Shown: piece after piece, positions 8,714-17,845 of the stretch
Layout: every line of letters starts with the position of its first letter
Position numbering within the stretch: the stretch's first letter is position 1
Translations under genes and position numbers: made by a program
The notes under the pieces: generated by a model
What the model saw: the letters and a program-made list of their open reading frames with translations, nothing else
Told to the model about the DNA's origin: nothing
Databases searched by the model: none
Assembly (NCBI RefSeq): GCF_036088315.1
Contig: NZ_CP107996.1
Location: 682,001-746,000 of the forward strand
Direction of reading: 5' to 3'
Length of the DNA: 64,000 bases
Source of the DNA: Streptomyces sp. NBC_00344
GTDB taxonomy: Bacteria; Actinomycetota; Actinomycetes; Streptomycetales; Streptomycetaceae

Positions 8714-10209
8714 GCGCGGTCCCCACACCCTCGCAGGCACCGGCCGGCGCCCCTGGGCCGGAACAGGGCTCCTCCGCCGACGGGCGGCTGACAACCGTGG
8801 TACTCGCCAGCCTGCTGGGCACCACCGTGGAGTGGTACGACTTCTTCCTCTACAGCACGGCTGCCGGGCTGGTGTTCAGCAAGCTGTTCTTCCCCACGGC
8901 CGACGGCACGGTCGGCACGATGCTGTCGTTCGCGACGTTTGCAGTGGGTTTCGTCGCCCGCCCCATAGGCGGCCTGCTCTTCGGGCACATCGGCGACCGG
9001 ATCGGCCGCCGGCACACCCTGGCCTTCACCATGGGCCTGATGGGCGTCTCCACCGCCCTCATCGGCCTGCTGCCCACGTACCAGCAGGTGGGCATTCTCG
9101 CCCCCGCGCTGCTCCTGGTCCTGCGGGTCGTGCAGGGTATCGCCCTGGGCGGGGAGTGGGCCGGCGCGGTGCTGCTGGCCGTGGAGTACGGACCTGCGGG
9201 GCGCAAGGGCCGGTTCGGCAGCTATCCGCAGATCGGGCTGGCGCTCGGACTGGCACTGGGTACCGGCGTGTTCGCGCTGCTGAGCGACGTGCTCAGCGAA
9301 GCCGCGTTCCTCGACTACGGATGGCGGATCGCCTTCCTCATCAGCCTGCTGCTCGTCGTGGTCGGGCTGACCGTGCGTCTTCGAATCGACGAAACGCCGG
9401 CCTTCCGTGCCGCGCGCCGTTTTCAGGAACTGCCGAGAGCGGCGCCGCTGGTGGCGGTGGTGCGTGACCCGGCGGCGCGCCGGCACGTCCTGCTCGGAAT
9501 GCTCGCTCGGTGGGGCGAGGGGGCGGCCTTCAACACCTGGGGCGTCTTCGCGATCACCTATGCGGCCGGGACGCTGAAGCTGGACCGCACTCCGGTACTG
9601 CTCGCCGTCACCGCAGCGGCGCTCGTCATGGCCGTACTGATACCGCTGTCCGGGGCCGCGGTCGACCGCTGGGGGGCCCGCACGGTCTACCTCACGGGCC
9701 TGACCGCTTTCACCGTCAGCGTCTTTCCGGCGTTCTGGCTCTTCGGTACCGGCGGTACCTGGCCCTTCGCGGCGACGCTCGTCGTCACGCTGGGGATCGT
9801 GCACGCGTGGTTCTACGGCGCCCAGGGCACCTTGTTCGCCGGCCTGTTCGCCACACCGGTCCGGTACACGGGTATGTCGTTCGTCTACCAGATGTCCGGC
9901 ATATTCGCGTCCGGCGTCACTCCGCTGATCATGACCGCGCTGCTGGCGCTCGGCTCGGGCAGCCCATGGCCGGCCTGTGGCTATCTGTCGCTCACCGGCC
10001 TGGTGAGTGTGTGGGCGACCGGCCGGCTGCGGGACGGCGACCAGCATGTGCCGACCGGGTGGTCTGCCCTGACGCATGACGGGGCGTCAGGGCGCGAATC
10101 CACCCTCCCGGACGACGGCCGACCGGGAGGGCCGGTCCGTCAGGACGGACCGATACGGCCGGTGACCGTCGCCGGTACCACGCGCGCCGTCTCCCGCCGC
10201 ACCGGATAG
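8710..10209 (+). CDS. MFS transporter, metabolite:H+ symporter (MHS) type
   Basis: A 499-aa protein with about 12 transmembrane helices. The opening SLLGTTVEWYDFFLYSTA and the loop RPIGGLLFGHIGDRIGRR are diagnostic of the MHS branch of the major facilitator superfamily (ShiA/ProP/KgtP relatives). The last 50 residues are hydrophilic and disordered. That stretch contains a DNA hairpin (GGTCCGTC/GACGGACC, 10133-10150) that may double as a terminator before the convergent esterase gene, which ends 11 bp downstream. Coupling to ssuD suggests it imports an organosulfonate or related sulfur source, replacing the SsuABC ABC importer (inference). Confidence 0.88.
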   Translation: MSAVPTPSQAPAGAPGPEQGSSADGRLTTVVLASLLGTTVEWYDFFLYSTAAGLVFSKLFFPTADGTVGTMLSFATFAVGFVARPIGGLLFGHIGDRIGRRHTLAFTMGLMGVSTALIGLLPTYQQVGILAPALLLVLRVVQGIALGGEWAGAVLLAVEYGPAGRKGRFGSYPQIGLALGLALGTGVFALLSDVLSEAAFLDYGWRIAFLISLLLVVVGLTVRLRIDETPAFRAARRFQELPRAAPLVAVVRDPAARRHVLLGMLARWGEGAAFNTWGVFAITYAAGTLKLDRTPVLLAVTAAALVMAVLIPLSGAAVDRWGARTVYLTGLTAFTVSVFPAFWLFGTGGTWPFAATLVVTLGIVHAWFYGAQGTLFAGLFATPVRYTGMSFVYQMSGIFASGVTPLIMTALLALGSGSPWPACGYLSLTGLVSVWATGRLRDGDQHVPTGWSALTHDGASGRESTLPDDGRPGGPVRQDGPIRPVTVAGTTRAVSRRTG

Positions 10210-10219
10210 GACTGCCGGC

Positions 10220-11494
10220 TCAGCGGTCGCACCGCAGAGCCGGCAGATCGACAGCGTCGGCCATCGCCTGCATCCCCTTGTCGTTGGGGTGGACGTGGTC
10301 GCCGCTGTCGAAGAACGGCAGCATCTCCTGCCGGTCGTACGGATTGCGCATGATCCTGTCGAGGTCCGTCACTGCGTCGAACTCGCCGTCGCTCCTGATC
10401 CAGTCGTTGACGCCCTGGCGCACGGCCTCACCAGGAGCGTCGTACTCGGACCAGCCCTTGTACGGCATCACGGTCGCGCCGACGACACACTTGCCCGCGG
10501 CGTGCGCCCTGTCGATGATCTGGTGATAGCCGGCGATCAGGTCGTCCGCCGTGACGCCGGTGTGTGCTTTGAGGTCGTTGATGCCCTCAAGCAGGAACAC
10601 CGTGCTGACACCTGGCTGGGAGAGCACATCACGCTGCAACCTGTTCAGCGCGGACTGTCCGTTGCCGTCCGCGAGTACCTTGTTGCCCGAGACGCCTTCG
10701 TTCGCCACTCCCTTCACCGGGATCCCGGACGCTGCCTGGAGCCGCCGGGAGAGATAGTCGGGCCAGCGACGGTTCCCGTCCGTCGTCGAGGCCCATCCGT
10801 CGGTGATGGAGTCGCCGAGGGCGACCACCGAGCCGACCGCCATGGACGTCTCCACGTTGACGGCGTCCAGCCAATACCAGGAGCCCATCGGGTCGGTCCA
10901 GTTGGACGCGCCCTCTTCGGCAGCGTGGTCGCCCGCAGTCGCGTAGTTGGTCTGCATAGCCATGCCGTGGCCGGTCGTCGGTCCCAGAGCGCCCGTCACG
11001 TACAGGCTGATGACCAGATTGCTCTGGGCGGCCAGTTTTCCGGGCAGCGGATCGCTGAGCACGATCTCACCGGCCGGGACGGTGACGGACTCGGCCCGGC
11101 CGAAGGTCAAACGGCGATTGCTGTGGTGGACCAGCTCCGCACCCTGCTTCTGCAGCCCCGCGTAGGCACTCGCGAAGGTCACCGGGTGGTCGCCGAAGGC
11201 GTTGGACAGCCGGATGCGCATGCCCGTGCCGCCGGCGCTGGTGCGCACGATCAGCCGGTAGCTGCGGTCGGCGGGCCCGGCACCCTGCCGGTCGGCGGCG
11301 GCGCCCCAGGTCACCACCGAGTGCTGCCCCGCCGGGGCCGCCGCTGAGGGCGCCGCACTCTGCGCCTGTACCGTCGATGCGTTGGTCAGGGGTATGCAGA
11401 CCGCCACGATCAACGCGGTGACGGCACCCATCATGCGGCCCCGCCAGGCGGACCGTTCCCTCCGTCCGGTGCGGTGCATCGAGTCGGCGCTCAT
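10220..11494 (-). CDS. Secreted SGNH/GDSL-family hydrolase (esterase)
   Basis: A 424-aa secreted protein. After a basic N-terminus the hydrophobic segment GAVTALIVAVCIPLTNAS looks like a signal peptide. SGNH blocks are present: GDSITDGW (nucleophile Ser) near residue 225, EGINDLKAH (block III-like Asn) and DSGDHVHPNDKG (catalytic Asp/His) near the C-terminus. An N-terminal beta-sandwich of about 170 residues precedes the catalytic domain. The start overlaps the GH95 stop by 4 bp, so it is the last gene of the ROK-GH27-GH95 group. It probably removes acyl (for example acetyl) groups from the same glycan (inference). Confidence 0.88.
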   Translation of the reverse strand: MSADSMHRTGRRERSAWRGRMMGAVTALIVAVCIPLTNASTVQAQSAAPSAAAPAGQHSVVTWGAAADRQGAGPADRSYRLIVRTSAGGTGMRIRLSNAFGDHPVTFASAYAGLQKQGAELVHHSNRRLTFGRAESVTVPAGEIVLSDPLPGKLAAQSNLVISLYVTGALGPTTGHGMAMQTNYATAGDHAAEEGASNWTDPMGSWYWLDAVNVETSMAVGSVVALGDSITDGWASTTDGNRRWPDYLSRRLQAASGIPVKGVANEGVSGNKVLADGNGQSALNRLQRDVLSQPGVSTVFLLEGINDLKAHTGVTADDLIAGYHQIIDRAHAAGKCVVGATVMPYKGWSEYDAPGEAVRQGVNDWIRSDGEFDAVTDLDRIMRNPYDRQEMLPFFDSGDHVHPNDKGMQAMADAVDLPALRCDR

Positions 11495-13908
11495 CCGAGG
11501 TTCCGCAAGGTGACCGACCGGCCCGGTTCGAGGGTGACGTTCCTCGATGTGGCGCCGGCGAGGACGGTCGTACGGCGGCCGCCGACACTCCTGAGTGTCG
11601 CCCGGGTGACCTTGCCGTTCTTCCAGCTGAAGTCGGCGACGAAGCCACCGCGTACGCCCACGCCGGACACCGAGCCGGATGCCGCCCATGCGGCGGGCAG
11701 CGCCGGCAGCAGCTCGACGTGGCCGGGCCGCGAGTAGACCAGCATCTCGATGATCGCGGCCGGGGTACCGAAGTTCGCTTCGATCTGGAAGATGCCGCGG
11801 CCTTCCCCCATGTCCATGATGTCAAAGAGGTTCGGCGCCGAGCCGTTGCTACCGCTCACCGACGGCTTCAGGTTGTTGACGACGAGCTGGTAGGCGTTCT
11901 CCGCGTTCTTCAGACGGGCCCAGCACAGGCTGCGCCAGGCGTTGGACCAGCCGTAGCTGTTCATGCCACGAGCGGTCAGGAGGGCCGTCGCGCCGGCGAG
12001 GATGTCCTTCGGGGTGGACTCGTCGGGCCGGATCCTGTCGCCGGGGAAGAGGCCGATGAGCGGCGAGAGGTGCCGGTGCGTGGTCTCACCGAGGTTGTCG
12101 GGCGACATCCACTCCTCCAGCCAGCCGGTCTTGGGGCTGACCACGGGCAGATACAGCCGCTCACGCAGACCGTCGACGGTCTTGCTGTAGCCGGCGTCCT
12201 TGCCGAGCACCTCGGTGGCGGTGCGGTAGTTACCGAAGAGGTTCCACACCAGTTCCTGCGCGTAGGTGATGCCCTTGGCGTCGAGCGGTCCCTGCTCGGG
12301 AGACCAGTCGCTGTCGGCGATCAGGACCTCGCGCGATGCTCCGGACGCGTCGGTGAGGGTCGTGGTGACGAGGCGGGCCTCCCAGAACTCCACCGCTCCC
12401 TTGATCAGTGGGTAGACCTTCTTGAGGTAGGCGCGGTCCTGGGTGTACTCGTAGTGCTCGAACAGGCTCTGGCAGAGCCAGGCGTTGCCTGCCGGGTGCC
12501 ACCACCAGCCGCCACCGCCGTAGGGGTTGGTGGAGATGGCCACGGTCCAGCCGGCGATCTTGCCGCTGGAGTTGCGGTATCTGTTGGACGGGTCGTTGAA
12601 CAGCCGCTGGGTGAGGTCCGTCCAGTCGGGCAGCTGCACGAGACAGTAGTCCGTGAAGGCGTCGAAGCAGTCGGAAAGGCCCGCCCGGTCGGCCATCCAG
12701 TAGTTCATCTGGACGTTGATGTCGGTGTGGTAGTCGCCCATCCAGTCCGGGTCGTTGCCGTCCAGCCAGGGACCCTGGAGGCCCATCGGCAGGCTGCCCC
12801 GCGATCCGGAGATCATCAGGTAGCGGCCGAACTGCAGGTAGGCGGCTTCGAGTTCCGGGTCGGGGACGTCGTCCCGGTAGCGCGCCTGGATTCGTTCCCA
12901 GGTGTCCAGTTCGAGCTGCGCGGCGGTCGACGCGCCGAGGTTGATGTCCAGTTGTCCGAACACGGAGCGGAAGTCGGCGACGTGGGTGTGCAGCAGGGTG
13001 CTCGCCGAGTGAGCGGCCGCGTCCAGGACCTTGCTCCTGGCAAGGCGCTGCGGGTCCACGGACGGGTCGCGGAACTTCGCGGCGGCATCGGGCGCGTAGT
13101 CGGTGCCACCGCTGACGACGACGGTGAGGTCCTTGCAGTCGCTGAAGGAGATGGACGATCCGCTGACGGCGACCTTTCCGGTGCTGCTGCGGGCGGTGAC
13201 GGCGGCGCCGTACTTCAGGCCGTTGGCCAAGGAGGCGCCGAACGACGCGTAGCGGCCCGCGCTGTCGGCGGTGGTGGACTCGCCATGGGTCCCGGCGAGG
13301 GAGACGGTACCGGTATAGGAGCCGCCGCCCTGCTGGGAGAAGTACAGGACGACGGCGTCGTCGGGTCGGCTGGCGAAGACCTGCCGCCGGTAGGTGACGC
13401 CGGAGATGTCGTACGAGGTGCTGATCAGGCCCTGGGCCAGGTCGAGGGAGCGACGGTAGTTGCCGACGCTGCCCAGGTCGTGGTCGGGGATGGCGACGGT
13501 GAGTTCGGCCAGCAGGGTCAAGGAGCCGAAGTCGTCGCGGCCGTAGGGGAACTGGCCGTCGCTCTGCAGTTTGTCGTTGAGACCTCCGGTCCACAGGGTG
13601 GCATCGGTGATCATCAGGAGTTCACCGGCGGGGTCGTTGCTCGCGAGCGCACCGAGCCGCCCGTTCCCGACCGGCAGCCCCTGCTCGATCATCGACTTGG
13701 CGGAGCCGGGAGCCCCCCACCACAGCTGGTTCTTCGCGGCGTCGGCCGCGGACAGCATGGGCGAAACGGTGGGTCGCAGGGGGGCCGCCGATGCGGTGAA
13801 GGCGGGCAGGCCGCCGAGTGCGGTGGCCGCTCCGGCAGCTGCGGCGAGAGTGAGGAAGCCTCGGCGGCTGGGGCGATGGTCGCGTGGTTCGGTGTGCTGG
13901 ATGTCCAC
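11491..13908 (-). CDS. Glycoside hydrolase family 95 (alpha-L-fucosidase type), Tat-secreted
   Basis: An approximately 805-aa enzyme with a twin-arginine signal (SRRGFLTLAAAAG...). GH95 signatures: GLPVGNGRLGALASNDPAGE and MITDATLWTGG near the mature N-terminus, HTDINVQMNYWMADRAGL mid-protein (the asparagine pair positions of the family's active site), GMNSYGWSNAWRSLCWARL, and IFQIEANFGTPAAIIEML. GH95 members are mainly inverting alpha-1,2-L-fucosidases, with some L-galactosidases. The GTG at 13908 is preferred because GGAG lies 9 bases before it; an ATG at 13923 in the same frame is the alternative. It is downstream of the GH27 gene and coupled to the SGNH gene. Confidence 0.9.
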   Translation of the reverse strand: MDIQHTEPRDHRPSRRGFLTLAAAAGAATALGGLPAFTASAAPLRPTVSPMLSAADAAKNQLWWGAPGSAKSMIEQGLPVGNGRLGALASNDPAGELLMITDATLWTGGLNDKLQSDGQFPYGRDDFGSLTLLAELTVAIPDHDLGSVGNYRRSLDLAQGLISTSYDISGVTYRRQVFASRPDDAVVLYFSQQGGGSYTGTVSLAGTHGESTTADSAGRYASFGASLANGLKYGAAVTARSSTGKVAVSGSSISFSDCKDLTVVVSGGTDYAPDAAAKFRDPSVDPQRLARSKVLDAAAHSASTLLHTHVADFRSVFGQLDINLGASTAAQLELDTWERIQARYRDDVPDPELEAAYLQFGRYLMISGSRGSLPMGLQGPWLDGNDPDWMGDYHTDINVQMNYWMADRAGLSDCFDAFTDYCLVQLPDWTDLTQRLFNDPSNRYRNSSGKIAGWTVAISTNPYGGGGWWWHPAGNAWLCQSLFEHYEYTQDRAYLKKVYPLIKGAVEFWEARLVTTTLTDASGASREVLIADSDWSPEQGPLDAKGITYAQELVWNLFGNYRTATEVLGKDAGYSKTVDGLRERLYLPVVSPKTGWLEEWMSPDNLGETTHRHLSPLIGLFPGDRIRPDESTPKDILAGATALLTARGMNSYGWSNAWRSLCWARLKNAENAYQLVVNNLKPSVSGSNGSAPNLFDIMDMGEGRGIFQIEANFGTPAAIIEMLVYSRPGHVELLPALPAAWAASGSVSGVGVRGGFVADFSWKNGKVTRATLRSVGGRRTTVLAGATSRNVTLEPGRSVTLRNLG

Positions 13909-14003
13909 GGTTGTGCACTCCATATCCGGGAAATACGCGTGAGGGAAAGTGACGACCGCGGGCCGGGGGCCATTCGTCGGAAGCTCACTCGATGAGCGTG
14001 TGG

Positions 14004-14059
14004 GGCGGCCGGGTGAAGCCGGCCGCCAGGTGCGGGGCCAGGCCGCGGCCCGGCCCCGC
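14004..14059 (-). terminator. Double stem-loop between GH27 and GH95 genes
   Basis: GGCGGCCGG (14004-14012) pairs with CCGGCCGCC (14019-14027), and GCGGGGCC (14032-14039) pairs with GGCCCCGC (14052-14059), just past the GH27 stop. They probably terminate or attenuate transcription of the GH27 gene before GH95, and could also stabilise the upstream message. Confidence 0.55.
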
Positions 14060-14068
14060 GGGGGTGCG

Positions 14069-15955
14069 TCAGAGGGACTGCGGTACGTCGATCCTGTCGA
14101 TGTCGGGCGCGTAACCGCTGCTGCCGCTGTCGAAGGTGACGGAGTTGGAGCCCGCCTTCAGAGCCAGCTGGACACTGACGGTGTCGGCTGTGCTCCAGTC
14201 ACCTGTGGAGGGGAACTTCAGGCTGGTGCCGTTACCGCTGTTGGAGTAGACGGTCACCGAACGGGGGTCGCCGCTGACGTAGGCGACGTTGACGGTGTAG
14301 ATCCCGTCCTTCTTCACCGTGATGTCGTTGAACTGCAGCTTGCCGCCGGTGTAGAGGTTGCCGACCTTCTTGCCACCGGAGCAGGCGTCGCATCCGGCGA
14401 TGGAGGCGTTGCCGCTGAGGGTGTTGGCGGCGGACTCGGCCTCGTAGCTCCTGGTCGCCGGCGTGGTGCCGCCGGGCTTGACGGTGAAGAGCCTCGAGCC
14501 GTGCGCGGGCAGCGCTTCGGTGATCTTGTTCTTGTGGGTCCCGAGGTTCTCCTTGTTCCACAGGTCACGCACGGAGGCGTTCCCGGCAAATCCGAAGGAT
14601 GCCCAGTCGGCGGTGACGGAGGCCGGGGAGTCCCCGAGGTTGAACAGGGCGACGGTGTAGCTGCCGTCGGAGTTCTTGGTGCCCCAGACCTGCTGGTCGC
14701 CCACGGTGGTGACCGGTCGCGCGACGGGTGAGTCGTTCTGGTCGACTCCGATCACCTCCTGGTCGGTCAGCAGCGAGACACCGTAACTGTCCAGCTTCGT
14801 GAGGTCGTCGCCGGTGAAGAGCGGCGACTTGTTGATGGCCCATAGAGTCATGTAGCTCTGCCGCTCGGCCTTGGTCAGGCCGTCCATCGTCCCGTTGCCG
14901 ACGTCGACCGCGTCGAGGTCGTTCCAGCCGCCCGGGCCGGCCTTGCTGCTCCACGCCGGGGCGTCGTCCCACCGGTCGTTGACCGAATTCTCCCAGCTGA
15001 CAAGCGTGTTGCAGTAGCACTCGACGTCGGTGTCGATGCGCCAGCCGTTGGAGTACTGCTTCCAGTCGGCGGCGTGCGCGATGTCGAGCGACCAGGAGAG
15101 CTCGAGGTGGATCGGGTGTCCGGTGGCGTCGATGGCCTTGTGCCAGGCGGCGACGTCGGCGACGTTGTCGTAGTTGTCACCGGACTTGGCTGACCCAGGG
15201 CCCACGCCGTCCAGCTTGAGGAAGTCGTAGCCCCAGTCGGCGAACATCTGCGCCTGCGAGTCGATGTACTGCTGCGCGCAGGGCTTGTCGAAGTCCAGCT
15301 TGTAGGCGCTGTCCCAGCCGTTGGTCGTGCGCAGGTCCGGGTAGACGATGTCGGCGGTGGTACAGCCCGGCGCGTTCCGGATCGGCACCGCGCCGTGGCC
15401 GTAGGCCCCCTTCTCCAGGCCCACGGGCAGGTAGATGCCCGCCTTGAGGCCCTTGGAGTGAATGTGGTCGGCAACCGGCTGCATGCCGTGGGGGAAACGG
15501 ACCGGATCGGGCCGCTGCCGGCCGTACTGGTCGAAACCTGACTTCCAGTCCTTGTCCATCCACCAGCCGGCATCGATGTTGACGTGGTCGTAGCCGAATG
15601 TCTTCAGTTTGGCGGCGAGGGCGTCCGTCTGCTTGAGGACGTTCGCCTCCGTCAGATAGCTGTAGTCACCGTCCGGATTGAGGCCCGGGTACTTGGAGGA
15701 CTGCATGCTCCAGCTTGACCAGCCCATGTACGGCTTGGCCGCGGGGCCGGAGGAGCCGTCCCCCGTTGTTGCTGCCGGGGCGGAGGCAGCGGCCGGGGAC
15801 GCGGTGGCGGCGCCCTTCGCCCCGGCAGGGGTCGCGGCGGCGGGAACGGCCGTCGCGAGAGCGGCCGTGACGGCCAGGACCAGCCCGCTCCGTATGGTCC
15901 GGCGCACGGGGCCGGCGGCACCCCCGGAAGGGGCTGAGTACGAGGGTGACCACAT
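14069..15955 (-). CDS. Secreted glycoside hydrolase family 27 (alpha-galactosidase-like) with C-terminal CBM35-like module
   Basis: A 628-aa secreted enzyme with an N-terminal signal (RSGLVLAVTAALATAVPAAA). The GH27 TIM barrel is marked by PYMGWSSWSMQ, HVNIDAGWWMDKDW, FPHGMQPVADHIHSKGLKAG and DFLKLDGVGPG, whose Asp is the expected nucleophile. A family-typical all-beta C-domain follows. The last 125 residues, opening with YEAESAANTLSGNASIAGCD, form a CBM35/CBM6-like carbohydrate-binding module. AGGAGGT lies 7-8 bases before the ATG at 15955, which decides the start over an upstream GTG. Substrate could be alpha-galactosides; beta-L-arabinopyranosidase activity is also known in this family and cannot be excluded. 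Confidence 0.9.
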   Translation of the reverse strand: MWSPSYSAPSGGAAGPVRRTIRSGLVLAVTAALATAVPAAATPAGAKGAATASPAAASAPAATTGDGSSGPAAKPYMGWSSWSMQSSKYPGLNPDGDYSYLTEANVLKQTDALAAKLKTFGYDHVNIDAGWWMDKDWKSGFDQYGRQRPDPVRFPHGMQPVADHIHSKGLKAGIYLPVGLEKGAYGHGAVPIRNAPGCTTADIVYPDLRTTNGWDSAYKLDFDKPCAQQYIDSQAQMFADWGYDFLKLDGVGPGSAKSGDNYDNVADVAAWHKAIDATGHPIHLELSWSLDIAHAADWKQYSNGWRIDTDVECYCNTLVSWENSVNDRWDDAPAWSSKAGPGGWNDLDAVDVGNGTMDGLTKAERQSYMTLWAINKSPLFTGDDLTKLDSYGVSLLTDQEVIGVDQNDSPVARPVTTVGDQQVWGTKNSDGSYTVALFNLGDSPASVTADWASFGFAGNASVRDLWNKENLGTHKNKITEALPAHGSRLFTVKPGGTTPATRSYEAESAANTLSGNASIAGCDACSGGKKVGNLYTGGKLQFNDITVKKDGIYTVNVAYVSGDPRSVTVYSNSGNGTSLKFPSTGDWSTADTVSVQLALKAGSNSVTFDSGSSGYAPDIDRIDVPQSL

Positions 15956-16136
15956 GGGCCGGACCTCCTGTTGTCGGATCACTGGGACAGCGATGTGGAC
16001 GGGCAGGGCACGGGCGTTCAGGGAGTCACAGGACCTGGACGCGGGCCCCGCGGCCGGCCCTTCGTTCCGTGACGAGGTACGGGTGGTGACGTACCGGTCG
16101 GGCCGCCCGGGCCGGGGCGTGGAAAGCGGCGGTCTG

Positions 16137-17375
16137 TCATCCGTCCGGATCTGCGACGGGCGCCGGGCGGAGTCGTTGTGGATCCGGACCGATTACGGTT
16201 CGCGAGCGCCATGCGCCCGAACCGATGAAGGACTGGATCGCGGTGGCCGCGGCCCCACGTGCCCACTCCTCGAAAGGCAGTGGACGTGTCATCACGTCGC
16301 ACTGCGCGGCGGTACCGAAGGCGGAAGCGGCGAACGCCTCGCGGATACCGTCGGCGAACAGGTCGTGGGCAGCCAGGCCCTCACCCGAGATGATCACTCG
16401 CTCCGGGCCGAGCACGTTGACCACGGAACCGATGGCCCTGCCGATGGCCTCACCGGCGCGAGCGTAGACCTCTCGGACACCGGGGTCGCCGCTGCGGGCC
16501 AGGTCGAGCGCCTCCGCTGCGGTGGCCACGGGCCTGCCCGCGGCCTCGCGGACCCCGCGCAGGATCGCGGGGTCCGCCGCGATGGCCTCGACACACCCGT
16601 TGTTGCCGCAGTGGCAGAGCGGGCCCAGCGGATCGATGGACAGATGTCCGATCTCGCCGGCCACCCCGTGCGCGCCCGACACCACCCGCCCGTGCACCAC
16701 CAGGCCGCAGCCGATGCCCGCGCCCACGGTCACCAGGGCGAAGTCGGAGAGTCCGACTCCGGCACCGAACCACTGCTCGGCGACGGTGAGGGCACGCACG
16801 TCGTTGTCGACCGTGACCGGGAGTCCGGTCGCGGTCTCGGTGGTCTCGGCGAGGGGGATGTCCCGCCACTCCAGGAAGGGTGAGTAGCGGACCACACCCT
16901 CCGCGCGGTCCACGTCGCCCGAGACGGCGATGCCCAGCCCCCGGACCTGCACCCCGAATCCGTCGGCCTCCGTGCGGAGTTCCCGCACCAGCGCGGTGAT
17001 GGCGGAGATCACCGCATCCGGCTCGCGTTCGGTGAGCCGTACATGCCGGGCCAGCCGGATCCGGCAGCGCAGATCGGCAAGGACGGCGATGATCTCGTCG
17101 CCTGTCACCTTGACCCCGATGAACAGCGCCTTGCCCGCCTGCACACGTACCAGGTTGGCCGGTCGGCCGAGAGCAGGCCGGGCCGCCTCGTCCGCGCCCT
17201 CGGCCAGGTAGCCGGCCTCCATCAGCGGGCGCACCGCCTTGGTGACCGCGGCAGCGGACAGTGTCGTCCGCCGCGCGATCTCGGCGCGGGTGAGAGGACC
17301 CCGGGAGAGCACAGTCGTGAAGACGAGCGAAGCGGCCGGCGTCGTCGACGGGGCCGTCTCGTGCGGAGAGGGCAT
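16137..17375 (-). CDS. ROK-family transcriptional regulator
   Basis: A 412-aa protein with an N-terminal winged helix (LTRAEIARRTTLSAAAVTKAV, residues about 28-48) and a ROK sugar-kinase-like domain. The ROK zinc site is intact in GPLCHCGNNGCVEAIA, preceded by GVAGEIGHLSID. It lies upstream of and in line with the GH27/GH95/SGNH genes and is probably their sugar-responsive repressor (inference). The ATG at 17375 follows a -10 hexamer by 7 bases, so the mRNA is probably leaderless. Confidence 0.88.
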   Translation of the reverse strand: MPSPHETAPSTTPAASLVFTTVLSRGPLTRAEIARRTTLSAAAVTKAVRPLMEAGYLAEGADEAARPALGRPANLVRVQAGKALFIGVKVTGDEIIAVLADLRCRIRLARHVRLTEREPDAVISAITALVRELRTEADGFGVQVRGLGIAVSGDVDRAEGVVRYSPFLEWRDIPLAETTETATGLPVTVDNDVRALTVAEQWFGAGVGLSDFALVTVGAGIGCGLVVHGRVVSGAHGVAGEIGHLSIDPLGPLCHCGNNGCVEAIAADPAILRGVREAAGRPVATAAEALDLARSGDPGVREVYARAGEAIGRAIGSVVNVLGPERVIISGEGLAAHDLFADGIREAFAASAFGTAAQCDVMTRPLPFEEWARGAAATAIQSFIGSGAWRSRTVIGPDPQRLRPAPVADPDG

Positions 17376-17382
17376 GGCCGGG

Positions 17383-17420
17383 AACTTAGGGTCATTCTTT
17401 TCCGTCGTCAATAAAAGATT
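17383..17420 (-). promoter_or_regulatory. Promoter and candidate operator of the ROK regulator gene
   Basis: Read on the minus strand: TTGACG (17411-17406), 17 bp, TAAGTT (17388-17383), then 7 bases to the ATG. An imperfect inverted repeat, ATTCTTTT and AAAAGATT on the plus strand (about 17393-17420), overlaps the -35, in an AT-rich patch that stands out from the GC-rich surroundings. It is a plausible ROK autoregulatory site. Confidence 0.45.
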
Positions 17421-17765
17421 CGGACTCCTGTGAAAAACCTTTGCCGAGCGCCCGCCCGATCGGGGCCCGCACCCGCCGGCGGAGAAATCCGCTGTGCAAA
17501 AGTTTGATGCCCCATCAGCAGAACGAGGGCATGAGGACCTTCGGGTAACGGCTGACCGCCCCATCCGTCGTCAACGGCGCCGCCGTCCCGCCGGCCACGC
17601 GATCAAAGGCGGCGCGCCCCGCTGATCGTCCGGCGAGCGCCGGCGCGCCGCGGGCCGGAGATCCCGCTCTCCGGCCTCGAATGTCCGTCGCGATGCGGCC
17701 GCGCACGATCGCCGTCCACGGTTGCATGAGGAACTCCTCATCGGGTTAGTCTGTCCGTCGTACCG

Positions 17766-17841
17766 GACACGGGGTGCCCCATCCGAGGGCTGAGATCACA
17801 CCCGTCGAACCTGAACCAGTTCGCACTGGCGGAGGGATGTC
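17766..17841 (+). promoter_or_regulatory. TPP (thiamine pyrophosphate) riboswitch
   Basis: Conserved THI-element blocks occur in order: ACGGGGTGCC, GGGCTGAGATCACACCCG, AACCTGAACCAGTTCG and CTGGCGGAGGGA. GACA (17766-17769) can close P1 with TGTC (17838-17841). The ribosome binding site GGAGGG (17831-17836) lies inside the aptamer, so TPP binding should hide it and block translation of the transporter gene that starts 5 bases later. Confidence 0.93.
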
Positions 17842-17845
17842 TTCC

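Noticed and set aside
11719..13995. Long open frame on the plus strand (758 codons) opposite the GH95 gene
   Set aside because: Low-complexity Gly/Val/Arg composition caused by the high GC of the opposite strand; GH95 on the minus strand has clear family motifs, a signal and coupling to its neighbour.
17515..17727. 70-codon minus-strand frame upstream of cytX with a GAGGAG-like site before its ATG
   Set aside because: No recognisable protein features and it lies in the region feeding the riboswitch; not enough support to call a gene.
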